Source of the DNA: Bacteroidales bacterium
Lineage (GTDB): Bacteria; Bacteroidota; Bacteroidia; Bacteroidales; Bacteroidaceae
DNA length: 24,394 bases
Direction of reading: 5' to 3'
Assembly: GCA_004558865.1 (NCBI GenBank)
Contig: SFCY01000019.1
Coordinates: forward strand, 1-24,394
Position numbers and translations under genes: made by a program. The notes beneath the pieces are model-generated. The model was not told the DNA's origin. It made no database searches and saw nothing but the letters and a program-made list of their open reading frames with translations. Positions 7,055 through 17,502 of this stretch are shown here, in pieces (the first letter of the stretch is position 1; every line of letters begins with the position of its first letter).

Positions 7055-8302
7055 ATGAAAGAATTTGTTATCTCCGAAGCCAAGGCCGAGACGGCTATAT
7101 TGGTGGGACTCATCACGCAGAACCAAGACGAGGCCAAAACCAAGGAATACCTCGACGAGCTCGAGTTCTTGGCCGACACTGCAGGAGCCGTTACCGTGAG
7201 ACGATTCACGCAGAAAGTGGCGGGTCCCAACCAAACCTCATACGTGGGCAAAGGCAAGCTGGAGGAAATCAAGCAGTATATAAAGAATGAAGAGGAGAAT
7301 GAGCGCGAGGTCGGAATGGTGATTTTCGACGACGAGCTCTCCGCCAAACAGATACGCAATTTGGAGAAGGAGTTGGGAGTGAAGATTCTCGACCGCACTT
7401 CGCTCATCCTCGACATCTTCGCCATGAGGGCCAAGACCGCCAACGCCAAGACACAGGTGGAACTGGCACAATACCGCTACATGCTGCCGCGGCTGCAACG
7501 CCTCTGGACCCACTTGGAACGTCAGGGTGGCGGCTCAGGCTCAGGCGGCGGAAAAGGCAGCGTGGGACTCCGCGGCCCTGGCGAGACTCAGTTGGAAATG
7601 GACCGACGCATCATCCTGCAGCGGATGAGTCTGCTGAAACAGCGGTTGGCTGAGATCGACAAGCAGAAGGCCACGCAGCGAAAGAACCGCGGACGGCTCA
7701 TCCGTGTGGCCTTGGTGGGATACACCAACGTGGGAAAGTCCACCATCATGAACCTGTTGGCCAAGAGCGAGGTGTTTGCCGAGAACAAGCTCTTCGCCAC
7801 CCTCGACACGACGGTGCGCAAGGTGGTGATAGAGAACCTGCCCTTCCTGCTCGCCGACACGGTGGGTTTCATACGCAAGCTGCCCACCGACTTGGTGGAC
7901 TCGTTCAAGTCCACCCTCGACGAAGTGCGCGAGGCCGACCTGTTGGTACACGTTGTAGACCTCTCGCACCCCGACTTCGAGGAACAGATACAGGTGGTCA
8001 ACGCCACGCTCAAGGAACTCGGCTGCGCCGACAAGCCCCAGATGATGGTGTTCAACAAGATAGACAACTACCACTGGGTGGACAAGGAACCCGACGACCT
8101 CACCCCTCAGACCAAGGAGAACATCACGCTCGACCAGCTCAAGGCCACATGGATGGCACGCGAGGGAGAGAACTGCATCTTCATCTCGGCCAAGAACCAC
8201 GAGAACATCGATGAGTTCAAGCAGGTGCTCTACAAGCGAGTGAGGGAACTCCACGTGCAGAAATACCCCTACAACGACTTCCTCTATCCAGAAATAAGTT
8301 AG
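7055..8302 (+). CDS. hflX: GTPase HflX
   Basis: HflX binds the 50S subunit and splits stalled ribosomes, notably under heat stress. The 415-residue protein has the N-terminal HflX domain with the nucleotide-binding motif QTSYVGKGK near residue 65 and the conserved FDDELSAKQIRNLE and DRTSLILDIFA. Next come the coiled-coil linker with GPGETQLEMDRR and the G domain: G1 GYTNVGKST (about 225-233), G3 DTVGFIRKLP, G4 NKID and G5 ISAK. A Gly/Ser-rich stretch (GGGSGSGGGKGS) precedes GPGETQLE, as often in this family. The start at 7055 sits just after a strong promoter; the 7016 start would lie inside it. The stop codon is embedded in two copies of AGTTAGG. Confidence 0.96.
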   Translation: MKEFVISEAKAETAILVGLITQNQDEAKTKEYLDELEFLADTAGAVTVRRFTQKVAGPNQTSYVGKGKLEEIKQYIKNEEENEREVGMVIFDDELSAKQIRNLEKELGVKILDRTSLILDIFAMRAKTANAKTQVELAQYRYMLPRLQRLWTHLERQGGGSGSGGGKGSVGLRGPGETQLEMDRRIILQRMSLLKQRLAEIDKQKATQRKNRGRLIRVALVGYTNVGKSTIMNLLAKSEVFAENKLFATLDTTVRKVVIENLPFLLADTVGFIRKLPTDLVDSFKSTLDEVREADLLVHVVDLSHPDFEEQIQVVNATLKELGCADKPQMMVFNKIDNYHWVDKEPDDLTPQTKENITLDQLKATWMAREGENCIFISAKNHENIDEFKQVLYKRVRELHVQKYPYNDFLYPEIS

Positions 8303-8310
8303 GAGTTAGG
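8297..8310 (+). repeat. Two tandem copies of the heptamer AGTTAGG
   Basis: AGTTAGG occurs at 8297-8303 and again at 8304-8310. The first copy includes the hflX stop codon. The same heptamer overlaps the fucP stop (18838-18844), and a near match overlaps the GSCFA gene stop (GGTTAGGA around 22992). Confidence 0.6.
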
Positions 8311-8413
8311 AGCTTCCGATGCACCGGGCCATGCATGATGCTTTGTGCATGAAAGGCGCATGGGAAAGCGACGACAAGAGGAGAAACAAACAAAACTACA
8401 ATTGAGATAGACT

Positions 8414-10267
8414 ATGGCGAATTACAGACAACTTAGGGAAGAAGAAATCAATGTGCTGGAAGACAACAGCTGTTGGGCCGAGGATTGGACATCAGTGCTC
8501 GTCGACGAGGACTTCAAGCCCAACTATTTCCACCGCGTGATGTTCTATGGCAAAATCCAATTGGGAGCTTTCGAGAAAAACGTGGAAATCGCAAACGGCT
8601 TCTTCAAACACAGCGGAATCAACAACTCTACGTTGCGCAATGTGACGGTGGGCGACAACTGCCTGATAGAAAACATCAGCAACTACATCAACAACTACAA
8701 GATAGGCGACGACTGCTATATCTCCAATGTCTGCACCTTGGAAACCACCGAAGGAGCCACCTACGGCAAGGGCAACCTCATCAGCGTGCTCAACGAGGTG
8801 GGCGAAGGCAACCTGATGCTCTTCGACAACCTCAACTCACAGTTTGCCGCCTTCATGGTGAAGCACTCCGGCGACAAGGAAATGAAGAACCAGCTGCGCC
8901 ATATCATCACCCGTGAGGTGAAGGAGGGCTTGCCCGACTGCGGCGTCATCGGCGACCGAGTGAAAATCATCAACACCAAGGAAATCACCAACGCCATTCT
9001 TGAGGACGACTGCGAGGTGAACGGCGCCAGCCGGCTGAGCGACTGCACCTTGGTGACGACCAACGAGGCCAACGTCTACGTGGGCACAGGCGTCATCATA
9101 GAGAACTCCATCGTGAGCGAGGGCTCACGCATCGTCAACTCGGTGAAGATGCAGGACTGCTTCGTGGGCGAGGCCTGCCAAATCAGCAACGGGTTCACCG
9201 CCTCGCAGAGCGTGTTCTTCGCCAACAGCTACATGAGCAACGGAGAGGCCTGCGCCGCCTTCTGCGGCCCCTTCACGGCCAGCCACCACAAGAGCTCGCT
9301 GCTCATCGGCGCCCAGTTCAGCTTCTACAACGCCGGTTCGGCCACCAACTTCTCCAACCACGCCTACAAAATGGGTCCCATGCACTGGGGCGTGTTAGAG
9401 CGCGGCACCAAGACGGCCAGCGGAGCCTACCTGCTGCTGCCCGCCACCATCGGCACGTTCAGTGTCTGCTTTGGCAAACTGATGCACCATCCCAACACCC
9501 GCAAGCTGCCATTCTCCTATCTTATCGCCGAGGGCAACACGATGTATCTCGTGCCGGGACGCAACATCACCACCGTGGGCCTCTACCGCGACATCCGCAA
9601 GTGGCCCAAGCGCGACACCCGTCCGCAGGGAGCGCAGAAGAGCGTGGTCAACTTCGACTGGCTGTCGCCCTTCTCCGTGGGAGAGATCCTGAAAGGAAAG
9701 AAAATCCTGGAAGACCTCCGCGACGCCTCGGGCGACGACGTGTCATACTACAACTACCACGAATACGTCATCAAGGCCAACAACCTGCACAAGGGCATCG
9801 AGTCATACGACATCGCCCTGCGCATCTACATGGGAGCCGTGCTGAAGCGCGTGCAGAAGTGGAACCTCTTCGGCTCGCCGCGCGCCTCGGTGGGCGAGGG
9901 CGACTGGGCTGACCTCTCGGGGCTGCTCCTGCCCGAGAGCGAGGAGCAACGCCTCGCTGACGACATCAAGAGCGGGGCGCTCAGCACCATTGGGCAAATC
10001 AACGACCGCTTTGAGGACATCAACGCCAACTACAGGGAGTACCAATGGACGTGGACCTACAAGATGATCTGCGACTATTACGGAGTGGAGAGCATCGACG
10101 ACCAACTGGCCGAGCGCATCCACCAAGACTACGTGACGGCACGGCGCGCGTGGATTGCCGAAATCAGACGCGACGCCGAGCGCGAGTTTAAGATGGGCGA
10201 CATCGAGGAAAGCGTACTCAACAACTTCCTCGACAAACTCGACCATGAAATCGACTTCGAGAACTAA
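8414..10267 (+). CDS. DUF4954 family protein with left-handed beta-helix
   Basis: From memory this 617-residue protein matches the Bacteroidetes/Spirochaete family DUF4954, whose function is undescribed. Residues about 60-330 carry irregular hexapeptide-type turns such as NSTLRNVTVGDNCLIENI, IGDDCYISNV, EDDCEVNGAS and GEACQISNG (partial), typical of a left-handed beta-helix like that of sugar-nucleotide and acyl transferases. A conserved-looking core follows (CGPFTASHHKSSLLIG, GATIGTF-like LLPATIGTF, HHPNTRKLPFSYL). The last 200 residues appear helical. There is no signal peptide, so it is probably cytoplasmic. It lies 111 bases after hflX and 73 before the M16 peptidase gene, from which a strong hairpin separates it. 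Any enzymatic role would be inference from the fold. Confidence 0.85.
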   Translation: MANYRQLREEEINVLEDNSCWAEDWTSVLVDEDFKPNYFHRVMFYGKIQLGAFEKNVEIANGFFKHSGINNSTLRNVTVGDNCLIENISNYINNYKIGDDCYISNVCTLETTEGATYGKGNLISVLNEVGEGNLMLFDNLNSQFAAFMVKHSGDKEMKNQLRHIITREVKEGLPDCGVIGDRVKIINTKEITNAILEDDCEVNGASRLSDCTLVTTNEANVYVGTGVIIENSIVSEGSRIVNSVKMQDCFVGEACQISNGFTASQSVFFANSYMSNGEACAAFCGPFTASHHKSSLLIGAQFSFYNAGSATNFSNHAYKMGPMHWGVLERGTKTASGAYLLLPATIGTFSVCFGKLMHHPNTRKLPFSYLIAEGNTMYLVPGRNITTVGLYRDIRKWPKRDTRPQGAQKSVVNFDWLSPFSVGEILKGKKILEDLRDASGDDVSYYNYHEYVIKANNLHKGIESYDIALRIYMGAVLKRVQKWNLFGSPRASVGEGDWADLSGLLLPESEEQRLADDIKSGALSTIGQINDRFEDINANYREYQWTWTYKMICDYYGVESIDDQLAERIHQDYVTARRAWIAEIRRDAEREFKMGDIEESVLNNFLDKLDHEIDFEN

Positions 10268-10271
10268 TCCA

Positions 10272-10310
10272 GTCGCCCTTGCCCCCAAGACTTCGGGGGG
10301 CGAGGGCGAC
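10272..10310 (+). terminator. Strong intergenic hairpin between the DUF4954 and M16 genes
   Basis: Positions 10272-10286 pair with 10296-10310 to form a 15-bp, GC-rich stem (one G-U pair) with a 9-base loop. The tail CATATTTTGA is only partly T-rich. It begins 5 bases after the DUF4954 stop and ends 30 bases before the peptidase start. It could be a weak terminator, a processing or stability hairpin within an operon, or an attenuator. Confidence 0.55.
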
Positions 10311-10340
10311 CATATTTTGAACCTCAAAACAAGCAAAACT

Positions 10341-13259
10341 ATGAGAAAACTGAAATCATTGCTTCTAATCGGTCTTGTGGCCCTCTGCACAGGAGCCTTC
10401 GCCAAGACGTATCCTTACACTTCGGTGAAGGGCGACCCCATGCAGGCCCGCATCTACAAGTTGGACAACGGACTGACAGTGTACCTCTCAGTGAACAAGC
10501 TCACCCCACGTGTGCAGACCTACATCGCCGTCCGCACGGGCTCGCGCAACGACCCGCCCGAGACCACTGGCCTGGCCCACTACCTGGAACACCTGATGTT
10601 CAAGGGGACAACCCACTTCGGTACCTCCGACCCAGCCAAGGAGAAGCCCTATCTCGACGACATCGAGGCGCGCTATGAGAAATACCGCACGCTCACCGAC
10701 CCCGCACAGCGCAAGCAGGCCTACCACGAGATCGACTCCGTGTCGCAGCTTGCCGCCCAATACAACATCCCCAACGAATACGACAAGATGATGTCGGCTT
10801 TCGGCAGCCAGGGCACCAACGCCTACACTTCCAACGACGTGACCTGCTACGTGGAGGACATCCCCAGCAACGAGATTGAGAACTGGGCGCGCGTGCAGGC
10901 CGACCGCTTCCAGAACATGGTCATCAGAGGCTTCCACACGGAGCTTGAGGCTGTGTATGAGGAATACAACATCGGCTTGGCACAAGACTCCCGCAAGGAG
11001 TGGAACTCCGTCTACAAGCTCCTCTTCCCCACCCATCCCTACGGTACGCAGACCACCATCGGCACCCAGCAGCACCTGAAGAATCCGAGCATCACCAACA
11101 TCAAGAACTATTTCAAGCGCTACTATGTGCCCAACAACGTGGCCATCTGTATGGCCGGCGACTTCGACCCTGACGAGGTGATGGCCATCTTAGAGAAAAA
11201 CTTTGGCTCTTGGAAGGCCGACCCCAACCTTTCCGAACCCCAATATGCCCCCTTGGCTCCCATCACCCAGCCGCGCGACACCACCGTCTACGGACAGGAG
11301 GCTGAAAACGTGATGATGGCCTGGCGCTTCGACCGCGGCAACAGCCTGCAGCTGGACACCCTCACCATCATCAACCAACTGCTCTGCAACGGCAAGGCCG
11401 GACTCTTCGACGTGGACCTCAACCAGCCCATGAAGGTGCAGGCCTCCGACAACGGTGTCGACGCCATGACCGACTACTCCATGTTCTTCCTCTATGGTCT
11501 GCCCAAGGAGGGACAGAGCCTCAAGGAAGTGCGACAGTTGCTGCTCGGAGAGGTGAAGAAGCTGCGCGACGGCGATTTCGCCGAGGACCTGCTGCCCGCC
11601 ATCGTCAACAACTACAAGCGCTACTACTACCAGCAGCTGGACAACAACCGCTTCCGCGCCAACCAGTTTGTCGACGCGTTCATCAACCGCACCCCCTGGG
11701 AGCAAGTGGCGGGGGAAATCGACCGCATCTCCAAACTCACCAAGGCCGACATCGTGAAGTTTGCCAACAGGCACTTGGGCGACAACAACCTCATCACGGT
11801 GTACAAGGCACAGGGCAACGACACCACCATCCACAAGATAGAGAAGCCCGCCATCACGCCCATCCCCACCAACAACGACAAGCAGAGCGAATTCCTCAAG
11901 CAACTGACCAGCGCCAAGGTGACACCCATCCAGCCGCAGTTTGTCGACTACAACAAGGACTTGGAGAAGTCGACGTTCGAGAACGGCCAGACTACCTTAT
12001 TATATAAGAGGAACACGAGCGACGACCTCTTCACGCTCGCCATCGCCTTCCCCGTGGGGCAGGAGAACACACCGCGCCTCAACATCGCCGCAGGACTCTT
12101 CAACTATGCATCGACCAAGAAGATGACGCTGGCACAGGTGCAGAAAGCCTTCTACACACTGGCCTGCGACTTCAGCGTGTCGGTGGGCAGCGACGAGACC
12201 ACCTACTACCTCACGGGGCTGAACAGCAATATGCCCAAGGCCCTCAGCCTCTTCAACGAACTGCTGCAGACGGGCACAGTGGGCAAGGCCGACTACGACA
12301 ACTTCGTGGAGGCGGTGATAAAAGACCGCAAGGAGTCCAAGAACGACCAGCAGAACTGCTTCCGCGCCATCCAGAGCTATGGCTTCTACGGGCCGCGCAA
12401 CAACTTCAACGACAACATGAGCGAGAAGGACATGCGCGAGGCCAATCCCGATGAGCTGCTCCGCCTTGTGGGCAACCTCCGCCACCAGCTCAACGCCACC
12501 GTGATGTACTACGGCCCTACGCCGATGGCCGACCTGCAGAAGCTCATCACCAAGGCCATGCCCCGCAAGAAGAACGTGGCCAAGTTTGCCTACGAGGCAC
12601 ATCGCTACACACAGGCTGAGACCAATGAGCCCAAAGTGCTGATCGCTCCTTACGATGCCAAGAACATCTACATGATGCAATACTACAACGAGAACATCGG
12701 TTGGAATCCCGACCACGCCTCCATCATCCGTCTCTTCAACAACTATTTCGGCGGCGGCATGAGCGGCATCGTGTTCCAGGAGCTGCGCGAGGCGCGCGGA
12801 CTGGCCTACTCTTCGTTTGCCGACTATGAAGAGCCGTGGGACAAGAGGGACAAAGAGCAGTTCTACACCTACATCGTCACCCAGAACGACAAGATGATAG
12901 ACTGCGTGAAGGAGTTCAACACCCTGCTCGACAGCATTCCCGTGCGCGAGGCCACGTTCGAGAACTCCAAGCAATACCTGCTCAAGAGCATCGCCTCGCG
13001 CAGGGTGCAGAAGTTCGGCATCCTCTCCAACTACCACTACGCCCAGCGCATGGGCCTCGACTACGACATCAACAGCCGCATCTACAAGGAGATTCCCAGC
13101 ATCACGCTGGAGCAAGTGGTGAAGTTCGCCAACGAGCGCATCGCCCGCAAGCCCTACACCTACATCATCCTCGGCAATGAGGCCGAGCTCGACATGAAGG
13201 CCATCAGCAGCTACGGCAAGGTGCAGCGCGTGTCGCTCGAGGAGGCCTTCGGCTATTAA
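10341..13259 (+). CDS. Secreted M16 family zinc metallopeptidase
   Basis: This 972-residue protein is a full-length two-halved pitrilysin/insulysin-type peptidase. A signal peptide (MRKLKSLLLIGLVALCTGAFA) precedes the mature chain. The inverted zinc motif HYLEH is at residues 80-84, and a downstream Glu ligand lies in ELEAVYEEYN near 200-210, so the N-terminal half should be active. The C-terminal half lacks HxxEH and has the usual GGGMSGIVFQELREARGLAYS motif of the inactive lobe. These enzymes form a clam-shell chamber that degrades peptides; here it would act in the periplasm. The ATG at 10341 is chosen because it starts the signal peptide; the longer frame to 10155 overlaps the upstream gene. 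The fumarase gene follows after 38 bases. Confidence 0.94.
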   Translation: MRKLKSLLLIGLVALCTGAFAKTYPYTSVKGDPMQARIYKLDNGLTVYLSVNKLTPRVQTYIAVRTGSRNDPPETTGLAHYLEHLMFKGTTHFGTSDPAKEKPYLDDIEARYEKYRTLTDPAQRKQAYHEIDSVSQLAAQYNIPNEYDKMMSAFGSQGTNAYTSNDVTCYVEDIPSNEIENWARVQADRFQNMVIRGFHTELEAVYEEYNIGLAQDSRKEWNSVYKLLFPTHPYGTQTTIGTQQHLKNPSITNIKNYFKRYYVPNNVAICMAGDFDPDEVMAILEKNFGSWKADPNLSEPQYAPLAPITQPRDTTVYGQEAENVMMAWRFDRGNSLQLDTLTIINQLLCNGKAGLFDVDLNQPMKVQASDNGVDAMTDYSMFFLYGLPKEGQSLKEVRQLLLGEVKKLRDGDFAEDLLPAIVNNYKRYYYQQLDNNRFRANQFVDAFINRTPWEQVAGEIDRISKLTKADIVKFANRHLGDNNLITVYKAQGNDTTIHKIEKPAITPIPTNNDKQSEFLKQLTSAKVTPIQPQFVDYNKDLEKSTFENGQTTLLYKRNTSDDLFTLAIAFPVGQENTPRLNIAAGLFNYASTKKMTLAQVQKAFYTLACDFSVSVGSDETTYYLTGLNSNMPKALSLFNELLQTGTVGKADYDNFVEAVIKDRKESKNDQQNCFRAIQSYGFYGPRNNFNDNMSEKDMREANPDELLRLVGNLRHQLNATVMYYGPTPMADLQKLITKAMPRKKNVAKFAYEAHRYTQAETNEPKVLIAPYDAKNIYMMQYYNENIGWNPDHASIIRLFNNYFGGGMSGIVFQELREARGLAYSSFADYEEPWDKRDKEQFYTYIVTQNDKMIDCVKEFNTLLDSIPVREATFENSKQYLLKSIASRRVQKFGILSNYHYAQRMGLDYDINSRIYKEIPSITLEQVVKFANERIARKPYTYIILGNEAELDMKAISSYGKVQRVSLEEAFGY

Positions 13260-13297
13260 GGATAGGAAACACTTTTCAATTATAGAAAACAAACATT

Positions 13298-14953
<1,656 letters not shown>

Positions 14954-14976
14954 GCGCAAGCTTGAGAACCAAAAAG

Positions 14977-15015
14977 AAAGTGGCAGACGCCAATTGGCGC
15001 CTGCCACTTTTTTTG
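14977..15015. terminator. Bidirectional terminator between fumarase and htpG genes
   Basis: AAAGTGGCAG (14977-14986) pairs with CTGCCACTTT (15001-15010); one A-C mismatch is followed by CGCC/GGCG around the loop AATT. The flanks are A-rich on the left and T-rich on the right, so it can end transcripts from both converging genes. Confidence 0.9.
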
Positions 15016-15039
15016 TTTGGCCGCTATGGGCATTGGGGA

Positions 15040-17097
15040 CTACTCCTTGATCATCCCCACAGACCGCTTGATGAAGGTGTCGAGGGCTGCGCCCGTGAGC
15101 ATGCCATTTTGCAGCAGGGCCAAGTCGATGAGCTGGTGGATCACCTTGTTGCCCTTGGCATAGTCGTCCACGATGCCGTTGCGCTTCTTGCGAAGCTCGT
15201 CTATCTTGGCCTCCGTGTCCTTGAGGTCCTTCTTCTCCTCTTCGGTGATTTCCTCCGGCTTCTTCTTGTCCTGCTCCTGATGCAGCACGGCCAGACGGGC
15301 CTGGGAGCCTTTCAAGTCAGCGTCTACGGGCTTGAGGGCGTCGGCGGTGGCGCCGTCCACCTTTTCCAGCACCTCCTTCACGAGGGCGTGGTCGGCATTC
15401 AGCACCAGTTCGTAGGCATCGGCCATCTGGGCATAGAAGCCCATGCCCGGCTGGAAGCGGCTCATGTCCTTCATGCGGCGCATATACTCATTCTGCGTGA
15501 TGACCACCGGCTGCGCATCCTCGCCCAGCGACTCCACGGTGACGGTGAAGTTCTTGTTCTCCATCACGGGCATCTGCGAGCGGAACGACTCTGTCAGATT
15601 GTCACGTTGCTCAGGAGTGAGATCGGTCTTGGCCACGTCCTTCTTCTGGATCAGCCGGTCGATGACATCCGAGTCGACACGCGAGAAGCGCGACTTCTCA
15701 AACTTCTGCTCCAACATGCTTGCCATGGGCACGTCGAGCTGCCCGTCGAGCATCAGCACGCTGTATCCCTTTTTCTTGGCGGCCTCGATGTAGGTGTACT
15801 GCTTGTCCTTGTTGGTGGCATAGAGGTACACCAAGTTGCCGTCCTTGTCGGTCTGCTCGTCCTTGATGAGCGTCTTGTATTCGTCGAAGGTGAAGTGCTT
15901 GCCCTCGGTGTCCTTCACGAGGGCGAAGTCCTTGGCCTTGTCGAAGAAAGCCTGGTCGGAGAGCATGCCATAGTTGATGAAGAGCTTCAGGTCGTCCCAG
16001 ATCTCCTCAAAGTGCTTGCGGTCGTCCTTGAAGGTCTGGTTGAGCTTGTCGGCCACCTTGCGGGTGATGTAGGTGGAGATTTTCTTCACGTTGGCGTCGC
16101 TCTGCAAGTAGCTGCGGCTCACGTTGAGCGGGATGTCGGGCGAGTCGATTACGCCGTGGAGCAGCGTCATGAAGTCCGGCACGATGCCCTCCACCTGGTC
16201 GGTGACGAACACTTGGTTGCAATAGAGCTGGATCTTGTTGCGCTGCAGGTCGATGTTGCTCTTGATGCGCGGGAAATAGAGGATGCCCGTGAGGTTGAAG
16301 GGATAGTCCACATTCAGGTGGATCCAGAACAGGGGCTCGTCCTGCATGGGGTAGAGCTTGCGGTAGAACTCCTTGTAGTCCTCGTCCTTGAGCGTGGAGG
16401 GGGCCTTTGTCCAGAGGGGTTCTATGTCGTTGACGACGTTGTCCTTGTCGGTATCCTGCATCTTGCCGTCCTTCCACTCCTGCTTCTTTCCGAACACCAC
16501 AGGCACCACCATGAACTTGCAGTATTTGTTGAGCAGCTCCTCTATCTTCTGCTTCTCAAGATACTCCTTGCAGTCGTCGGCGATGTGGAGGATTACGTCG
16601 GTGCCGCGATCGGTCTTCTCGGCGTCGTCAATCTCGAAGGCGGGCGTGCCGTCGCAGCTCCACCTCACAGCCTTGGCGCCCTCCTTGTAGCTGAGGGTGA
16701 GGATCTCCACCTTGCTCGACACCATGAAGGCCGAGTAGAATCCCAGTCCGAAGTGGCCGATGATGGCGTTGGCCTGGTCCTTGTATTTGTCGAGGAAGTC
16801 GGTGACGCCCGAGAAGGCTATCTGGTTGATGTATTTGTCAATCTCCTCCGCCGTCATTCCTATTCCATGGTCACGTATGGTGAGCGTGCCCTTGTCCTTG
16901 TCGAGGATGACCTCCACCTTGAGGTCGCCCATGTCGCCCTTGAAGTCACCCTGCTGGGCGAGGGTCTTCAACTTCTGCGTAGCGTCGACGGCGTTTGAGA
17001 CCATCTCGCGCAGGAAAATCTCGTGGTCTGAATAGAGAAACTTCTTGATGACCGGGAAGATGTTCTCGGTTGTTACTCCAATGTTACCTTTTTGCAT
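15040..17097 (-). CDS. htpG: Molecular chaperone HtpG (bacterial Hsp90)
   Basis: HtpG is the homodimeric ATP-dependent chaperone of the Hsp90 family. The 685-residue protein has the N-terminal GHKL ATPase with EMVSNAVDATQK near 31-42, DHGIGM near 77-82 (Asp contacting adenine) and GHFGLGFYSAFMV near 114-126. The middle domain follows with the catalytic-loop Arg in SRSYLQSDANVKK. The C-terminal dimerisation domain contains a long charged stretch (EQDKKKPEEITEEEKKDLKD) near 600-625, which matches the slightly long Bacteroidetes form as I recall it. The start at 17097 begins MQKGNIGVTTENIFP, a canonical HtpG N-terminus. Heat-shock control is expected for the family, but I could not identify a clear promoter in the AT-rich leader. 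Confidence 0.97.
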   Translation of the reverse strand: MQKGNIGVTTENIFPVIKKFLYSDHEIFLREMVSNAVDATQKLKTLAQQGDFKGDMGDLKVEVILDKDKGTLTIRDHGIGMTAEEIDKYINQIAFSGVTDFLDKYKDQANAIIGHFGLGFYSAFMVSSKVEILTLSYKEGAKAVRWSCDGTPAFEIDDAEKTDRGTDVILHIADDCKEYLEKQKIEELLNKYCKFMVVPVVFGKKQEWKDGKMQDTDKDNVVNDIEPLWTKAPSTLKDEDYKEFYRKLYPMQDEPLFWIHLNVDYPFNLTGILYFPRIKSNIDLQRNKIQLYCNQVFVTDQVEGIVPDFMTLLHGVIDSPDIPLNVSRSYLQSDANVKKISTYITRKVADKLNQTFKDDRKHFEEIWDDLKLFINYGMLSDQAFFDKAKDFALVKDTEGKHFTFDEYKTLIKDEQTDKDGNLVYLYATNKDKQYTYIEAAKKKGYSVLMLDGQLDVPMASMLEQKFEKSRFSRVDSDVIDRLIQKKDVAKTDLTPEQRDNLTESFRSQMPVMENKNFTVTVESLGEDAQPVVITQNEYMRRMKDMSRFQPGMGFYAQMADAYELVLNADHALVKEVLEKVDGATADALKPVDADLKGSQARLAVLHQEQDKKKPEEITEEEKKDLKDTEAKIDELRKKRNGIVDDYAKGNKVIHQLIDLALLQNGMLTGAALDTFIKRSVGMIKE

Positions 17098-17282
17098 ATC
17101 GTTATAGGATTATATATTTCTAAACTAACTACAAATTAGCAAAGACTGTGCCAAAAACAATCCGCCCGGCCAGCAATGCTGCTTGCCACCGCCCACGGCA
17201 GGGCTGTGCGGCAGAATCGGCTGCGCCAAGCCACCCCTCACCAAGGCCTGCGTACAAGTTTCGGGGCGCATTGCCAACATCC

Positions 17283-17362
17283 GTGGCAACTGCCACGATA
17301 GATCGTGACAACCGAGACGATAGTTCGTGACAATTGACACGAACTATCGTGGCAGTTGCCAC
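17283..17362. repeat. Nested, overlapping inverted repeats
   Basis: A perfect 19-bp inverted repeat has arms at 17283-17301 and 17344-17362. Inside it a perfect 13-bp inverted repeat has arms at 17317-17329 and 17338-17350, and its centre continues as A, CAATTG, A. The right arms overlap by 7 bases, so the two hairpins cannot form together. The outer arm itself contains GTGGCA/TGCCAC, which can fold back locally. Confidence 0.85.
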
Positions 17363-17475
17363 AGAAGACGGGCAAGCGGCGGAAGATGGGCAAGTAAGAC
17401 ACAGGCAAGCCGTGAAACCGGCATCCAAGGGGGGTTGTTTTTCGGTTTTTTCTTCTCGGTCTCCATATTTTTGAT

Positions 17476-17483
17476 TAACTTTG
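17476..17483 (+). promoter_or_regulatory. -7 promoter element of fucP
   Basis: TAACTTTG matches TAnnTTTG exactly and ends 19 bases before the fucP ATG. No exact TTTG is at -33 (the region is T-rich, TCTTCTCGG), which could mean that an activator is needed. The palindromes at 17283-17362 lie 114 bases upstream. Confidence 0.6.
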
Positions 17484-17502
17484 CGGCAATAACAAAGCAA
17501 AT

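Larger units (their letters stand above)
17098..17502. other. Divergent intergenic region between htpG and fucP
   Basis: The 405 bases contain the htpG leader (AT-rich, 17098-17145), a GC-rich middle without a plausible gene, the nested palindromes at 17283-17362 and the fucP -7 element at 17476-17483. The minus-strand frame 17129-17500 is open, but it overlaps the palindromes and the fucP promoter and has no family features. Confidence 0.45.

Noticed and set aside
6777..7055. 92-codon frame on the - strand between the 6034 gene and hflX
   Set aside because: It overlaps the end of one gene and covers the whole hflX promoter. The product is low in recognisable features, so it is most likely chance.
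14987..14996. CGCCAATT in the fumarase/htpG terminator as another copy of the dispersed repeat
   Set aside because: The match is only 8-9 bases and is fully explained by the hairpin stem and loop.
17098..17160. htpG promoter in the AT-rich leader
   Set aside because: The closest match on the minus strand (TAATTTG) is one base short of TAnnTTTG and has no well-placed -33 element, so I did not list it as a feature.
17129..17500. 123-codon frame on the - strand between htpG and fucP
   Set aside because: It spans the nested palindromes and begins inside the fucP promoter. Its sequence simply reads through the inverted repeats, and no homologue-like motif appears.
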